Positions 36,097-45,503 of a DNA stretch of 64,000 nt are shown here, piece after piece. Origin of the DNA: Streptomyces albus subsp. albus (GTDB lineage Bacteria > Actinomycetota > Actinomycetes > Streptomycetales > Streptomycetaceae); assembly GCF_000719865.1 (NCBI RefSeq), contig NZ_JOID01000018.1, positions 1-64,000 of the forward strand. The letters run 5' to 3'. The position numbers were made by a program, and so were the translations under genes. The stretch's first letter is position 1. Each line of letters opens with the position of its first letter. Below the pieces are notes generated by a model, which did not search any database, was not told the origin of the DNA, and was given only the letters and a program-made list of their open reading frames with translations.

Positions 36097-36282
36097 GGCG
36101 GGTCCGCGGGCGGGAGTCGGGCAGGAACGCGGAGGTCACGGCGGGAAACGCTACTGCGGGCCGGAGGGAACGACCGGCAAGGCGGGCAGCGCGGACGGCA
36201 CCGGTAACGCGGACAGCCCCGGGAAGCCGGGCGGCACCGGCCGGGCCGGTGGGGAAAGGCGGCATCCGCATCAGCGCTCGTC

Positions 36283-36336
36283 TCAGGTGGCTCAGATGGT
36301 TCAGGTGGTTCAGATGGCTCACACGGCTCAGCGGGC
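36283..36336. repeat. six 9-bp tandem repeats (TCAGRTGGY)
   Basis: TCAGGTGGC, TCAGATGGT, TCAGGTGGT, TCAGATGGC, TCACACGGC and TCAGCGGGC follow in order, ending ten bases before the stop of the GntR gene. A/T content is above that of the surroundings. Noncoding. Confidence 0.85.
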
Positions 36337-36345
36337 GTCCCGGTC

Positions 36346-37248
36346 TCAGATGTCGGAGAACCCGGCGCCGAGTTCCAGCGGTGAGGAGACCGTCTCCCAG
36401 AGGGAGTCGAACCAGAGCTGGGACTGCTCGACGAAGGCCCGGTTCCGGCGGTTCTCGGCCCGGGTGAGGAAGGGGAAGAGCATCGACTGCATCCCCAGGG
36501 TGTCGATCAGCTCCACGGACTCGCCCTCGATCTCCGCCTCCCGCTGCCTGACGAGGTAGTAGCCGAACAGCGCCTCCTCGCCGTTGAGCAGGTAGAGCTT
36601 CACCGACGGGGTGAAGGGCAGGGCCCGGAAGCGCACGGAGACGTCCACGGAGTAGGGCGGCCTGCGGAGCGAGCCGAGGAACGTGGTGAGGGCCATCCCC
36701 TGGGCGTTGCGCTGCCGCAGCCAGCGCTCGTGCACCCGGTCGTCGTCCGTGCCCTCCGTGGCCGTCGGGAAGGCCAGGTCGATGTTGCGGCCGGGCATCA
36801 GCAGGCGCAGCTCGATCCGCTCCGGCCGCGCGGTGCCCGCGTGGACGAGGTGGATCGACTCGGCGATGGCCAGGGTGAGCGTCTCGGCGGTGAGGCAGAG
36901 GGCGTCGATACGGACCCGGGGGGCGGTGAAGGCGGCGGCCACGCGGGGCGCGAGGGCGACGACGCCCCGTTCGAGCCCTTCCGGGGCGTCGCGGACGGCG
37001 CGGGGGTCGGCGACCGTGGCCGGGCTGCCCTTGCCGGCGTTGGTGAGCAGCCCCTCGTCCTGGAGGATGCGCAGCGCCTGCCGGACCGTCCCCCGGGGGA
37101 CGCCGAAACGGTCCGCCAGTTCGGCCTGGGTCGGCATGCGCTCCCCGGGGGCCAGGGCGCCGGAGTGGATCTGCTGGCGCAGCTCGTCGGCGATCTGGAG
37201 ATGGGACCGCTTCTTGGCCGCGGTCGCCGGGGTGCTCTCGGCGTTCAC
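36346..37248 (-). CDS. GntR-family transcriptional regulator
   Basis: A 300-residue protein. The GntR winged helix is at about 15-80 (ADRFGVPRGTVRQALRILQDEGLL). The C-terminal region of about 200 residues is not a typical FadR or UTRA domain that I can name; it is conserved-looking and hydrophobic in the middle. The GTG at 37248 with GGTGG upstream was preferred to a TTG five codons earlier. It is divergent from a small membrane protein gene. Confidence 0.85.
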   Translation of the reverse strand: MNAESTPATAAKKRSHLQIADELRQQIHSGALAPGERMPTQAELADRFGVPRGTVRQALRILQDEGLLTNAGKGSPATVADPRAVRDAPEGLERGVVALAPRVAAAFTAPRVRIDALCLTAETLTLAIAESIHLVHAGTARPERIELRLLMPGRNIDLAFPTATEGTDDDRVHERWLRQRNAQGMALTTFLGSLRRPPYSVDVSVRFRALPFTPSVKLYLLNGEEALFGYYLVRQREAEIEGESVELIDTLGMQSMLFPFLTRAENRRNRAFVEQSQLWFDSLWETVSSPLELGAGFSDI

Positions 37249-37342
37249 GATGCCACCGTACAACTTGGCGCGGAGATGCGGGAGTTGTGTGAAGTCGTTT
37301 TAGTGATGTTCTAACTTGGGCACAACATCCTTGAGATGGTTG

Positions 37343-37380
37343 CCAACTTTCGCATCTACGACGGGGTAAGGCGAAGTTGG
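37343..37380 (+). promoter_or_regulatory. inverted repeat in the GntR/small-membrane-protein intergenic space
   Basis: CCAACTTTCGC (37343-37353) and GCGAAGTTGG (37371-37380) are inverted arms with one bulged T and a 17-base loop. A further pair ATGTT/AACAT lies at about 37304-37326. Either may be a GntR site or a leader hairpin. Confidence 0.5.
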
Positions 37381-37475
37381 TCATGAATCCGGCGTCACGG
37401 CCCACCCACCGCATCGACGGCGGGCGCGAGGGCGCAGGGCGCGACAGTTCACGTCATCCAACGGGGGAGGACTCC

Positions 37476-37655
37476 ATGCCTGTGTTCGCGTTATTCGTCG
37501 CGGTCGTTGTCGTCTGCTCCGAGCAGCTCGTCGAGTCGCGCTTCGGAGCGGTCGGGGTGGCCGGCATGCTGCTGCTGTCCATCGGAATCAAGGCCCGCAA
37601 CGTCACGTGCAGTTGTGTCGGGGCCGTGATGCTGGCCCTGCTGCTCACCCAGTGA
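37476..37655 (+). CDS. small membrane protein
   Basis: A 59-residue protein with two hydrophobic segments (about 2-14 and 23-37), a CSC pair and a third short hydrophobic end. GGGGGAGG five bases before the ATG is a strong RBS. I recall similar small Streptomyces proteins next to GntR genes, of unknown function. Confidence 0.7.
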   Translation: MPVFALFVAVVVVCSEQLVESRFGAVGVAGMLLLSIGIKARNVTCSCVGAVMLALLLTQ

Positions 37656-37931
37656 GCGGCCGGGGCGTGTCCGCCCCGTCGCGGGTTCCGCAGGGCGTCG
37701 TCGCCCGGCCGCTCCGCCCGGCCTTCTGGCTAGCGGCATGGCCGTGAGGCCATGAGGGCCGGTCGTGGGCCACTCGAAAAGCACTCGAAGGCATGTGGCC
37801 GGTGTCCGGAACTCGTTGTGTGCGGCGGGGCCGTCGCACATGCTCTAAGCGCGTCCGTCACGCCCACCGGAAACCGTCGGGCAGCTCAACTTCCGCTGTA
37901 ACAAAGTGGTTTCAGGGGAAGCGGTGCGCGA
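37656..37931. other. noncoding stretch before the accessory region
   Basis: 276 bases without a supported gene. Composition becomes A/T-richer toward 37890-37945, where the palindromic operator begins. This may be close to the left edge of the accessory region. Confidence 0.4.
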
Positions 37932-37947
37932 TACTCAAATTTAAGTG
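37932..37947 (+). promoter_or_regulatory. PadR-type operator candidate, site 1
   Basis: TACTCAAATTTAAGTG, 14 of 16 positions identical to the palindrome TACTCAAATTTGAGTA. It lies 41 bases before the nitroreductase start codon and just upstream of a possible -10 element TACGGT (37956-37961). Same element as sites 2-4. Confidence 0.65.
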
Positions 37948-37988
37948 TCCGGTGGTACGGTGTGCCTCCCGACGGACGGAGTGAGTGC

Positions 37989-38438
37989 ATGGACGAACAG
38001 AACGAGGTGCTCGACAGCCCGACCGGCTGGGTCGCCACGCATGTGCGCCGGTACGTATCCAGCGAGGGCGCGAGCGGGCACATCTGGTACGGGAAGCCGA
38101 CACTGGTGCTGACCACACGGGGACGCAAGTCCGGGGCGCTGCGGCGTACCGGGCTGATCTACGGGGAGGACCAGGGGAATTACGTCGTCGTCGGGTCCAA
38201 CGGCGGATCCGACCACCACCCCCACTGGTACCTGAACCTGCTGGCGGAGCCGCGGGTGTCGGTTCAGGTGGCGGCGGAGACGTTCGAGGCGGTCGCCAGG
38301 GAGGCGGAAGAGGGGGAGCGGGCGCGCCTGTGGGAGGCGATGACCGTGATCTTTCCGCAGTACAAGAGCTATCAGAAGAAGACCGGCCGGAAGATCCCCG
38401 TCGTCGTGCTGGAGCCACAGGGGCCCGCACGAGGATGA
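37989..38438 (+). CDS. deazaflavin (F420)-dependent nitroreductase-family protein, Ddn-like
   Basis: A 149-residue protein with the Ddn fold signature: LVLTTRGRKSGALRRTGLIYG, VVVGSNGGSDHHPHWYLNLLAEP and a C-terminal IPVVVLEP strand. The family binds F420 (or heme or flavin) and reduces quinones and nitro compounds. In this setting it could act in quinone detoxification or tailoring. It carries operator site 1 upstream, the same element found at the PKS and exporter genes. Confidence 0.88.
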   Translation: MDEQNEVLDSPTGWVATHVRRYVSSEGASGHIWYGKPTLVLTTRGRKSGALRRTGLIYGEDQGNYVVVGSNGGSDHHPHWYLNLLAEPRVSVQVAAETFEAVAREAEEGERARLWEAMTVIFPQYKSYQKKTGRKIPVVVLEPQGPARG

Positions 38439-38728
38439 CGGGTGCCCGGCGCCTCCGGTGAGGAGGCGGCTACGGCGATGCTCGGGGGAGTGCGTGTCGG
38501 TCGGGGGCCCGGTTCGCCGGGTCCCGCGCGCGGACGGCAGGGGGCCGTGCCGTGAGGGGGGACGCGTCATCGTGCCGTTCCACCAGGGGGGCGCTGCGCG
38601 TTCCGTCCCTCCCGCGCCCGCGGAGAACAGCAGGTCATGTACTACCGTGGGACCAGCCGGCGAGGCCCGGTCGATGCGCGGAGCACCGGTTGCAGGCCGG
38701 GCCGTGAGGGAGATTCAGCAGGGAGACG

Positions 38729-39292
38729 ATGTCCGCCACGCGATTGCTCGTTCTGGGAGTCGTGCGGATGCACGGCCGGGCACACGGCTATCTGGTCCGC
38801 TCCGAGCTGCTTTCCTGGGGTGCCGACGAATGGGCGCACATCAAGTTCGGCTCGATCTACCACGCGCTCAGGCAGCTGGCCAAGAACGGGCTGCTGAAGT
38901 CGACCGACATCCCCGACTGGCCGGGCCGGGTCGACTACGAGATCGCGCCCCCCGGTGAGGAGGAGTTCTTCCGGCTGCTCCGCGACGCGCTGCGCCAGGG
39001 AAACAACCGGCCGGACATGCTCGGGGCGGCATTGGTCCTGCTGCCCGCGCTCAGCCGCGAGGAGGCGATCCGCCTGCTGCGCGAGCGCATCGCGTCGCTC
39101 TCGGCCGAGCAGGGGGAGCTGATCGCCAAGGTCGACGAGACGGCGGGGGAGCGGCCGCAGCGGGCCCACATCCGTGAGCTCCTCGGCCTCTGGGAACACG
39201 GCGCCGCGAGCCAGGCCGCCTGGACCGGAGCCCTGATCGAGCGTCTGGAGGCGGGCGCCTACGTCATGGCCGGGGAGGAGGAGGGCGCCTGA
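38729..39292 (+). CDS. PadR-family transcriptional regulator
   Basis: A 187-residue protein with a PadR winged helix in the first ~85 residues (LLVLGVVRMHGRAHGYLVRSEL...GSIYHALRQLAKNGLL) and a C-terminal dimerisation helix (Vir_act_alpha_C type). It is located between two genes that carry the 16-bp palindrome, so it is the best candidate for its binding protein. PadR proteins usually repress exporter or detoxification genes until a phenolic or drug ligand binds. It is clearly related to the fragment at 54660. Confidence 0.92.
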   Translation: MSATRLLVLGVVRMHGRAHGYLVRSELLSWGADEWAHIKFGSIYHALRQLAKNGLLKSTDIPDWPGRVDYEIAPPGEEEFFRLLRDALRQGNNRPDMLGAALVLLPALSREEAIRLLRERIASLSAEQGELIAKVDETAGERPQRAHIRELLGLWEHGAASQAAWTGALIERLEAGAYVMAGEEEGA

Positions 39293-39349
39293 CATGGCGC
39301 CCTCCCGGCCGTTGACGGCACTTGGTGGATGACGGCACACGTCCCGTGA

Positions 39350-39365
39350 TACTCAAGTTTGCATA
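39350..39365 (+). promoter_or_regulatory. PadR-type operator candidate, site 2 (PKS operon)
   Basis: TACTCAAGTTTGCATA, 33 bases upstream of the first gene of the PKS operon and 58 bases after the padR stop. Shares TACTCAA-TTTG with the other sites. Confidence 0.65.
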
Positions 39366-39397
39366 CCCATCACGCCCGTCCCGAGAGGACGTCCGCT

Positions 39398-40318
39398 GTG
39401 CCGATCATGCTGACCTCGGAGGACGTGGACGACGCCTTCGACGACGAGGACTTCGTGGAGGAGCGGTTCTCCGACGTCCAGCGACTGCTCCTCGGCCGCG
39501 GGCCGGCGCTCGGCCCCGAGACCCTGCTCCTGCTCCCCGCCACACGCTGCCGGATGACCGTGGGACCGCACGCGCCCGGCCCCTTCGGCGGCTGCTTGGC
39601 CGTCCGTCTCGACCCCGGCGCCGACTCGTCCGCCCCGCGCGTGGAACTGCTGCTCGCCGATGACGGGTCCCTCCTCGGCCTGGTCGACGCGGGTGCCCTG
39701 GACGGATGGCGCAGCGCCATCCCGTCCGGGCTCGCCGCGCGGTACCTGGCCCCGCCGGTGCCCTCCCTGCTCGCCCTCCTGGGCACCGGCGAACCGGCCT
39801 GGTCCTGCCTCCTCGTCCTGCATCGCGCGCTGCCGTCGCTCTCGGAGGTGCACGTCGTCGACCGGGAGCCGCGCCGGGCCCGGGACTTCGCCGATGCGGC
39901 CGCCCTGCGCACCGGCCTGCGGGTGCGCGTCTGCGACGACGCCCGCACCACCGCGGGTGGCGCCGATGTCGTCGCCGTCACCGGCGGCCATCCATCCGTC
40001 CGGGCCGAATGGCTCGCGGCCGGGGCCCTCCTGATCGACCAGACCGCCACGGCCACGCCCGCCACCTCCAAACCCCACGTCCGGCACATCAGCCTCGCTC
40101 CCCCCGGGGACCGCTCCGCGGGTCCCCGGCACGAGCCCCTGCTGCTCGCCGAGATCGTCGCGGGCCGGGCCCTGCCTCGGCGGTACGGCTCCGACGTCGT
40201 CCACTACCGGGGCGGTGAGCTGGCCGGCTGGAGCGCCATCGCCGCCGCCGCCGGACTCGGCCACGCCTGGCAGCGCGACGTCGGCATCCCGGTGCGGCTG
40301 GGGCGCGTCGGCCCCTGA
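39398..40318 (+). CDS. ornithine cyclodeaminase / mu-crystallin-like protein
   Basis: A 306-residue protein with the family's Rossmann-type part (SEVHVVDREPRRARDFADAA and GGADVVAVTGGHPSVRAEWLAAGALL). Members are NAD(P)-dependent deaminases, imine reductases or dehydrogenases. GAGAGGA precedes the GTG start. It is the first gene after operator site 2, followed by the ABM monooxygenase after 117 bases. Its role in a polyketide pathway is not evident. Confidence 0.78.
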   Translation: MPIMLTSEDVDDAFDDEDFVEERFSDVQRLLLGRGPALGPETLLLLPATRCRMTVGPHAPGPFGGCLAVRLDPGADSSAPRVELLLADDGSLLGLVDAGALDGWRSAIPSGLAARYLAPPVPSLLALLGTGEPAWSCLLVLHRALPSLSEVHVVDREPRRARDFADAAALRTGLRVRVCDDARTTAGGADVVAVTGGHPSVRAEWLAAGALLIDQTATATPATSKPHVRHISLAPPGDRSAGPRHEPLLLAEIVAGRALPRRYGSDVVHYRGGELAGWSAIAAAAGLGHAWQRDVGIPVRLGRVGP

Positions 40319-40435
40319 CCCGGGGAGCGGTATCCAGCCGTCTTCTAGGCCGTCGCGAGGCACGCCACCGAGGGTTTCAGTCCGACCTCGGCGTACGCGT
40401 CGCCGGACGCCCGGACGATGAGGAGCACCGATCCC

Positions 40436-40771
40436 ATGTCAGCTGAGCAGCCCGGCCCCGCCTCCGGCGGCCCGGCCACCTTCGTCAACAGCTTCACCCT
40501 CCGCACCACCCCGGAGGAGTTCGAGGACGTCTTCGCCCGTACGGCACGCTTCATGGAGCGCCAGCCCGGTTTCCTCGGCTACAGCCTCGTACGCCACCTG
40601 GAACAGCCGCAGGCCTACGTCAACATCGCCCGCTGGGCCGACGTCGGCTCCTTCCGCGCCGCCGTCGGCCAGGCCGATTTCCGGCCGCACGCCGAGGCGT
40701 TGCGGGCGATCAGCAGCAGCAGCTCGAATCTGTACCTCGAGCGCCACAGCGCCACCGGGGAGGCACGATGA
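40436..40771 (+). CDS. antibiotic-biosynthesis monooxygenase (ABM) domain protein
   Basis: A 111-residue single ABM domain: [47 protein letters not shown] and the following [10 protein letters not shown] helix. Cofactor-free monooxygenases of this size (DnrG, AknX, ActVA-Orf6, TcmH) oxidise anthrones to anthraquinones. Its stop overlaps the KS-alpha start by four bases, so an anthrone oxygenase role is attractive but inferred. An ATG six codons upstream is an alternative start. Confidence 0.85.
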   Translation: MSAEQPGPASGGPATFVNSFTLRTTPEEFEDVFARTARFMERQPGFLGYSLVRHLEQPQAYVNIARWADVGSFRAAVGQADFRPHAEALRAISSSSSNLYLERHSATGEAR

Positions 40772-42036
40772 CCCGGCGGGTCGCGATCACCGGCATCGGA
40801 GTGGTGGCCCCCGGCGGCATCGGCACCAAGCAGTTCTGGGAGACCATCACCGGCGGCCGTACCGCGACCCGGACCATCAGCCTCTTCGACCCGGCGCCCT
40901 TCCGCTCCCGGATCGCGGCCGAGTGCGACTTCGAGGCCGCGGAGCACGGTCTGAGCCCCGAGGACGTCGGACGGCTCGACCGGGCGGCACAGTTCGCCCT
41001 GGTCGCGCTGCGCGAGGCCGTCGCCGACAGCGGTCTCGAACCCGACCCCGACACCGCCCACCGCACCGGCGTCAGTCTCGGCAGCGCGGTCGGCTGTACC
41101 CAGAAGCTCGAAGAGGAGTACGTGGCGCTGAGCGACGGCGGACGGGAGTGGCTGGTCGACCACACCGCCGCCGGCGTGCACCTGTACGACCATTTCGTCC
41201 CGAGCTCCATGGCCGCCGAACTCGCCTGGGAGGCCGGCGCCGAAGGCCCCTGCACCGTCGTCTCGGCCGGCTGTACCTCCGGCCTCGACTCGGTCGGGCA
41301 CGCGGCGGCCCTCATCCGCGAGGGCACTGCCGACGTGATGATCGCCGGAGCCACCGATGCCCCCATTTCCCCGATCACCGTGGCCTGCTTCGACGCCATC
41401 CGGGCCACCTCGCCGCGCAACGACGACCCGGCGACCGCGCTGCGTCCCTTCGACGGCACCCGCAACGGCTTCGTCCTCGGCGAGGGTGCCGCCGTCCTGG
41501 TCCTCGAGGAGCTCGGAGCGGCCCGGCGCCGGGGCGCCCATGTGTACGCCGAGATCGCCGGCTACGCCTCCCGGGGCAACGCGTACCACATGACCGGACT
41601 GCGCACCGACGGACGCGAGCTGGCCGCCGCCGTCGACGCCGCCCTCGACGAGGCCCGGCTCGGGCCCGACGCGCTCGGCTACGTCAACGCCCACGGCACC
41701 GCCACCAAGCAGAACGACGTGCACGAGACCGCGGCCATCAAACGCAGTCTCGGAGCCGATGCCCACCGGGTCCCGGTCAGCTCCATCAAGTCGATGATCG
41801 GGCACTCGCTGGGCGCCATCGGCTCCATCGAGATCGCCGCGACCGCGCTGGCCCTCGAACACGGCGTCATCCCGCCCACCGCCAACCTGACCGACCCCGA
41901 CCCCGAGCTCGACCTGGACTACGTCCCCCTGCACGCCAGAGAGCAGCACATGTCGGCCGCGCTCACCCTGGGCAGCGGCTTCGGTGGCTTCCAGAGCGCC
42001 ATGGTGCTGCGCCGGCCCGAGGGGTGGGCCGCATGA
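40768..42036 (+). CDS. type II polyketide synthase ketosynthase alpha (KS-alpha)
   Basis: A 422-residue ketosynthase with catalytic Cys169 in SAGCTSGLD, His309 in NAHGTAT and His346 in GHSLGA, all intact. It condenses malonyl units on an ACP together with the chain length factor. Resembles DpsA/ActI-ORF1-type enzymes. It overlaps the KS-beta gene by four bases, as is usual. No ACP gene follows, which is unusual for a minimal PKS. Confidence 0.96.
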   Translation: MTRRVAITGIGVVAPGGIGTKQFWETITGGRTATRTISLFDPAPFRSRIAAECDFEAAEHGLSPEDVGRLDRAAQFALVALREAVADSGLEPDPDTAHRTGVSLGSAVGCTQKLEEEYVALSDGGREWLVDHTAAGVHLYDHFVPSSMAAELAWEAGAEGPCTVVSAGCTSGLDSVGHAAALIREGTADVMIAGATDAPISPITVACFDAIRATSPRNDDPATALRPFDGTRNGFVLGEGAAVLVLEELGAARRRGAHVYAEIAGYASRGNAYHMTGLRTDGRELAAAVDAALDEARLGPDALGYVNAHGTATKQNDVHETAAIKRSLGADAHRVPVSSIKSMIGHSLGAIGSIEIAATALALEHGVIPPTANLTDPDPELDLDYVPLHAREQHMSAALTLGSGFGGFQSAMVLRRPEGWAA

Positions 42037-43277
42037 CCCCCGTCGTGGTCACGGGCATCGGTGTCGTCGCCCCCACCGGTATCGGACTGGACGCCTACTG
42101 GGCGGCGACGCTGCGCGGCGAGGACGGCATCCGACGCCTCCAGGCGTTCGACCCCAGCCGCTATCCGACGCGCCGGGCGGGTGAGGTGACCGGGTTCGAG
42201 GCGGGTGACCACCTGCCCGGCCGGCTGATCCCGCAGACCGACCGCATGACTCAGTTCGCCCTGGCCGCGGCCGACTGGGCCGTCGCCGACGCCGGCATCG
42301 ACCTCGACTCCGTGCCGTCACTGGATCGCGGGGTCATCACGGCCGGCGCCTCCGGGGGCTTCGGCTTCGGCCAGCGCGAGCTCCAGCACCTGTGGGGCGA
42401 GTCCCCCAAGAAGGTCAGCGCCTACATGTCGTTCGCCTGGTTCTACGCCGTCAACACCGGCCAGATCTCCATCCGGCACGGCATGAACGGGCCGACCGGC
42501 GTCTTCGTCGGTGAGCAGGCCGGCGGTCTGGACGCCCTCGCCCACGCCCGACGCCAGATCCGGGCCGGTGCGCAGCTGATGATCTCCGGCGGTATGGACT
42601 GCTCGCTGTGCCCGTACGGCATGGCCGCCCAACTGGCCGGTGGACGGCTCACCGCCGACACCTACCGGCCCTTCGACGACCGGGCCTCCGGTCATCTGCC
42701 CGGCGAGGGCGGCGCTCTCCTGACCCTGGAGAGCGGCGATCGGGCCCGTGAGCGGGGACGCGGTCACTACGGCGAGATCGCCGGGTTCGGCGCCACCTTC
42801 GACCCCCGCCCCGGATCCGGGCGGCCCTCGGCTCTGCGCCGGGCCGTCGAGCAGGCGCTCGCCGACGCCGGAACGGGGCCGGAGGAGATCGCCGTCGTCT
42901 TCGCCGACGGTGCGGGTGTGCCCGAACTCGACGCGGCCGAGGCCACCGCGCTGACCGAGGTCTTCGGCGCGGGAGGAGTCCCGGTCACCGTGCCCAAGAC
43001 AGCCACCGGCCGGCTCTACTCCGGTGCCGGTCCGCTCGACGTGGTCGCCGCCCTGATGACCCTGCGCGAACAGCTCGCCCCGCCGACGGTCAACGTCACG
43101 CGGGTTCCCGACGTCTACGGTCTCGACCTCGTCGTCGGCAGGCCCCGGCCCGTCTCCGGCACCGCGGCACTGGTCCTGGCCCGCGGCCACCACGGCTTCA
43201 ACAGCGCCATGGTCGTACGGGCCCCCGCGCCCGCCGACGCGGTCGCTGCCCGGTCCGGGGGGAGGGCGGCGGCGTGA
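42033..43277 (+). CDS. type II polyketide synthase chain length factor (KS-beta)
   Basis: A 414-residue ketosynthase homologue in which the active-site Cys is Gln162 ([11 protein letters not shown]), the hallmark of the chain length factor. It forms the heterodimer with KS-alpha and sets the number of extensions. The C-terminus ends in a low-complexity Ala/Arg tail and overlaps the next gene by four bases. Confidence 0.95.
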   Translation: MTPVVVTGIGVVAPTGIGLDAYWAATLRGEDGIRRLQAFDPSRYPTRRAGEVTGFEAGDHLPGRLIPQTDRMTQFALAAADWAVADAGIDLDSVPSLDRGVITAGASGGFGFGQRELQHLWGESPKKVSAYMSFAWFYAVNTGQISIRHGMNGPTGVFVGEQAGGLDALAHARRQIRAGAQLMISGGMDCSLCPYGMAAQLAGGRLTADTYRPFDDRASGHLPGEGGALLTLESGDRARERGRGHYGEIAGFGATFDPRPGSGRPSALRRAVEQALADAGTGPEEIAVVFADGAGVPELDAAEATALTEVFGAGGVPVTVPKTATGRLYSGAGPLDVVAALMTLREQLAPPTVNVTRVPDVYGLDLVVGRPRPVSGTAALVLARGHHGFNSAMVVRAPAPADAVAARSGGRAAA

Positions 43278-44308
43278 ACGGCGGCGAGCTGTACATCAGA
43301 GCGACCGGGACGTGGCTGCCTCCCGTCGAGCAGGTCGCGGACGCGGTCGCGGACGGCCGCTGCGACGCGGTCGTCGCCCGCTCCACCCGGATGGAGTCGG
43401 TGACCGTCTCCGCGGACGATCCGGCCCCCGAGATGGCGGCCCGGGCCGCCCGGACCGCACTGGAGCGGGCCGCCGCCGAACCGGGCGACATCGACCTGGT
43501 GCTGCACGCCAGCTTCTACTACCAGGGCTTCGACCTGTGGGCTCCCGCCTCGTACGTTCAGCGCACCGCCGTCGGCAACCAGTGCCCCGCGATGGAGATC
43601 CGGCAGGTCTCCAACGGCGGCATGGCGGCACTCGACCTGGCCTGGGCCTACCTGGCCGCCGACCCGGCCCGGGTGGCGGCCCTGCTGACCACCGGGGACC
43701 GGTTCTGCCTGCCCGGGTTCGACCGATGGCGCAGTGACCCGGGAACCGTCTACGGCGACGGCGGCACCGCCCTCGTGGTCTCACGGCACTCCGGTTTCGC
43801 CCGGGTCCGCAGCATCGCGACCGTCTCCGCGCCCGACCTGGAGGGCATGCACCGCGGCGACGACCCGTTCGGGCCCGCCCCGTTCAGCCACCGCGAGGTC
43901 GTCGATCTCGAGGCGCACAAGCGGGACTTCCTGGCCCACCACGGCGTGACCCCGACCGTCGCCCGGGTCGCCGCCGCGCAGGAGGCCGTCGTCAAGCAGG
44001 CGCTCGCCGACGCGGGGATCGGCCTCGCGGACATCGACCGGTTCGTCCTGCCGCACCTGGGCCACCGCAGGCTCCACGTCGCCTACTTCGCCAAGTTCGG
44101 GATCGACCCCGCGCGCAGCACCTGGTCCTGGAGCCGGACGATCGGGCACTTGGGCGCCGGAGACCCCTTCGCCGGACTCGACCACCTGGTCACCAGCGGG
44201 TCGCTCGGACCCGGTGACACGTGCCTGCTCTTCGGCGTCGGCGCCGGCTTCAGCTGGTCCTGCGCCGTGGTCGAGATCCTGAAAGCACCTTCCTGGAGGA
44301 ACCGATGA
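43274..44308 (+). CDS. KASIII-like starter-unit protein with Ser in place of Cys, DpsC-like
   Basis: A 344-residue FabH-fold protein. The position of the catalytic Cys carries Ser113 ([13 protein letters not shown]), and the usual Asn motif is replaced by His292 ([10 protein letters not shown]); His261 (LPHLGHR) is kept. DpsC of daunorubicin synthesis has the same Cys-to-Ser change and uses it to select and transfer a propionyl starter. The neighbouring acyltransferase strengthens the parallel. It therefore likely specifies a non-acetate starter unit. GTG start overlapping KS-beta by four bases. Confidence 0.88.
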   Translation: MNGGELYIRATGTWLPPVEQVADAVADGRCDAVVARSTRMESVTVSADDPAPEMAARAARTALERAAAEPGDIDLVLHASFYYQGFDLWAPASYVQRTAVGNQCPAMEIRQVSNGGMAALDLAWAYLAADPARVAALLTTGDRFCLPGFDRWRSDPGTVYGDGGTALVVSRHSGFARVRSIATVSAPDLEGMHRGDDPFGPAPFSHREVVDLEAHKRDFLAHHGVTPTVARVAAAQEAVVKQALADAGIGLADIDRFVLPHLGHRRLHVAYFAKFGIDPARSTWSWSRTIGHLGAGDPFAGLDHLVTSGSLGPGDTCLLFGVGAGFSWSCAVVEILKAPSWRNR

Positions 44309-45357
44309 ACGGCGTGCGTCCGACCGCGGACGGGAAGGACGAGGCCGCGGCCCGCCCGGTCGCCCTGCTGCTGCCCGGCCAGGGGTCCCAGCACCTGCGC
44401 ATGGCCGCGGGACTCGTAGCCGCCGAGCCCGTCTTCGCCGGGGCGATGGACGAGGCGCTGACCGCGCTGACGGGCCTCGGCGGGCCGGGCGAGGCCGGCA
44501 CCGGCCTGCGCGAGGACTGGCTGGGGACCGACGACCCCACGGTGATGGACCACGTCACCCGGTCCCAGCCGCTGCTGTTCGCGGTGGACTACGCCCTCGG
44601 GCGGCTCGTGCTCAGTTGGGGCGTGAGGCCCGTCGCTCTGCTCGGCCACAGCATCGGCGAGGTGGCGGCCGCGGTCCTCTCCGGCGTCTTCACGCTGCGG
44701 GACGCCGCGGCCATGGTGCACGACCGCGTCTCGCGGCTGGCGGACGCGCCGCCCGGCGGGATGGTCGCCGTCGCCGCCACCCCGGAGGAGACGGAGCCCT
44801 TCCTCACGGACGGCGTGGTCGTCGGCGCCGTCAACGCGGCACGCCAGACGGTCCTCGCCGGACTCGACGACCCGCTGGGCACCGTCACGGCGGCACTGGC
44901 CGAAGCCGGGTTCGTGCTCCAGCGCGTACCGGCCTCCACGGCGTTCCACAGTCCGGCCCTGGCCCCGGCCATGAGCGGCGCCGGAGAGCGGATCGCCACC
45001 CTCCCCGTCGGTGAGCCCCGCATCCCGGTCATGTCCGGGTACACGGCACGGTTCCTGACGCCCGCCGAGGCGAAGGACCCGGCCTTCTGGTCCCGTCAGC
45101 CGGTCGCGCCGGTGCTCTTCTGGCCCGCCCTCGACGCGCTCCTCGCGAAGGGTGACCTGGTGCTGGTCGAGGCCGGTCCGGGGCAGGGGCTGTCCCAGCT
45201 GGCCCGCCGCCACCCGGCCGTGCGGTCCGGCGGCTCGGCCATCGTCCCGCTGCTGCCCGCCCGGCCGGGAACGGCCGAGGACGACGTGGCCGCGGTGCGC
45301 GCCGCCGCCGAGGCATTGCGGCAGCTCGCTCCGCTACCGGCCGCACGGGCGGTGTAG
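44305..45357 (+). CDS. acyltransferase, DpsD/FabD-like
   Basis: A 350-residue malonyl-CoA:ACP-transacylase-fold protein with LLPGQGSQ, catalytic Ser116 in GHSIGEV and His215 in AFHSPA. Its place after a KASIII-like gene in a type II PKS operon is that of dpsD. Possible roles are starter handling or supply of malonyl to the ACP. Start overlaps the previous stop by four bases. Confidence 0.92.
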   Translation: MNGVRPTADGKDEAAARPVALLLPGQGSQHLRMAAGLVAAEPVFAGAMDEALTALTGLGGPGEAGTGLREDWLGTDDPTVMDHVTRSQPLLFAVDYALGRLVLSWGVRPVALLGHSIGEVAAAVLSGVFTLRDAAAMVHDRVSRLADAPPGGMVAVAATPEETEPFLTDGVVVGAVNAARQTVLAGLDDPLGTVTAALAEAGFVLQRVPASTAFHSPALAPAMSGAGERIATLPVGEPRIPVMSGYTARFLTPAEAKDPAFWSRQPVAPVLFWPALDALLAKGDLVLVEAGPGQGLSQLARRHPAVRSGGSAIVPLLPARPGTAEDDVAAVRAAAEALRQLAPLPAARAV

Positions 45358-45503
45358 CGCGTGTCGAGTGCCTTTGTAGGCACGCGGCCTAGCGTCGCCC
45401 CTGGCGCTTTGCCCCTTCTTCCGTCCGTCGGATCCGCGGACCTCTCGTCCGAACCGGCGGACCTCTTCTCACCTGTCAGGATTCTTCTCCCGAGGACGGT
45501 GTC

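Noticed and set aside
36283..36336. CRISPR-like repeat array
   Set aside because: The units are contiguous 9-mers without spacers, and no cas gene is present.
44083..45213. 376-codon antisense frame over the acyltransferase
   Set aside because: Shadow of the acyltransferase; no motif, Arg/Gly-rich.
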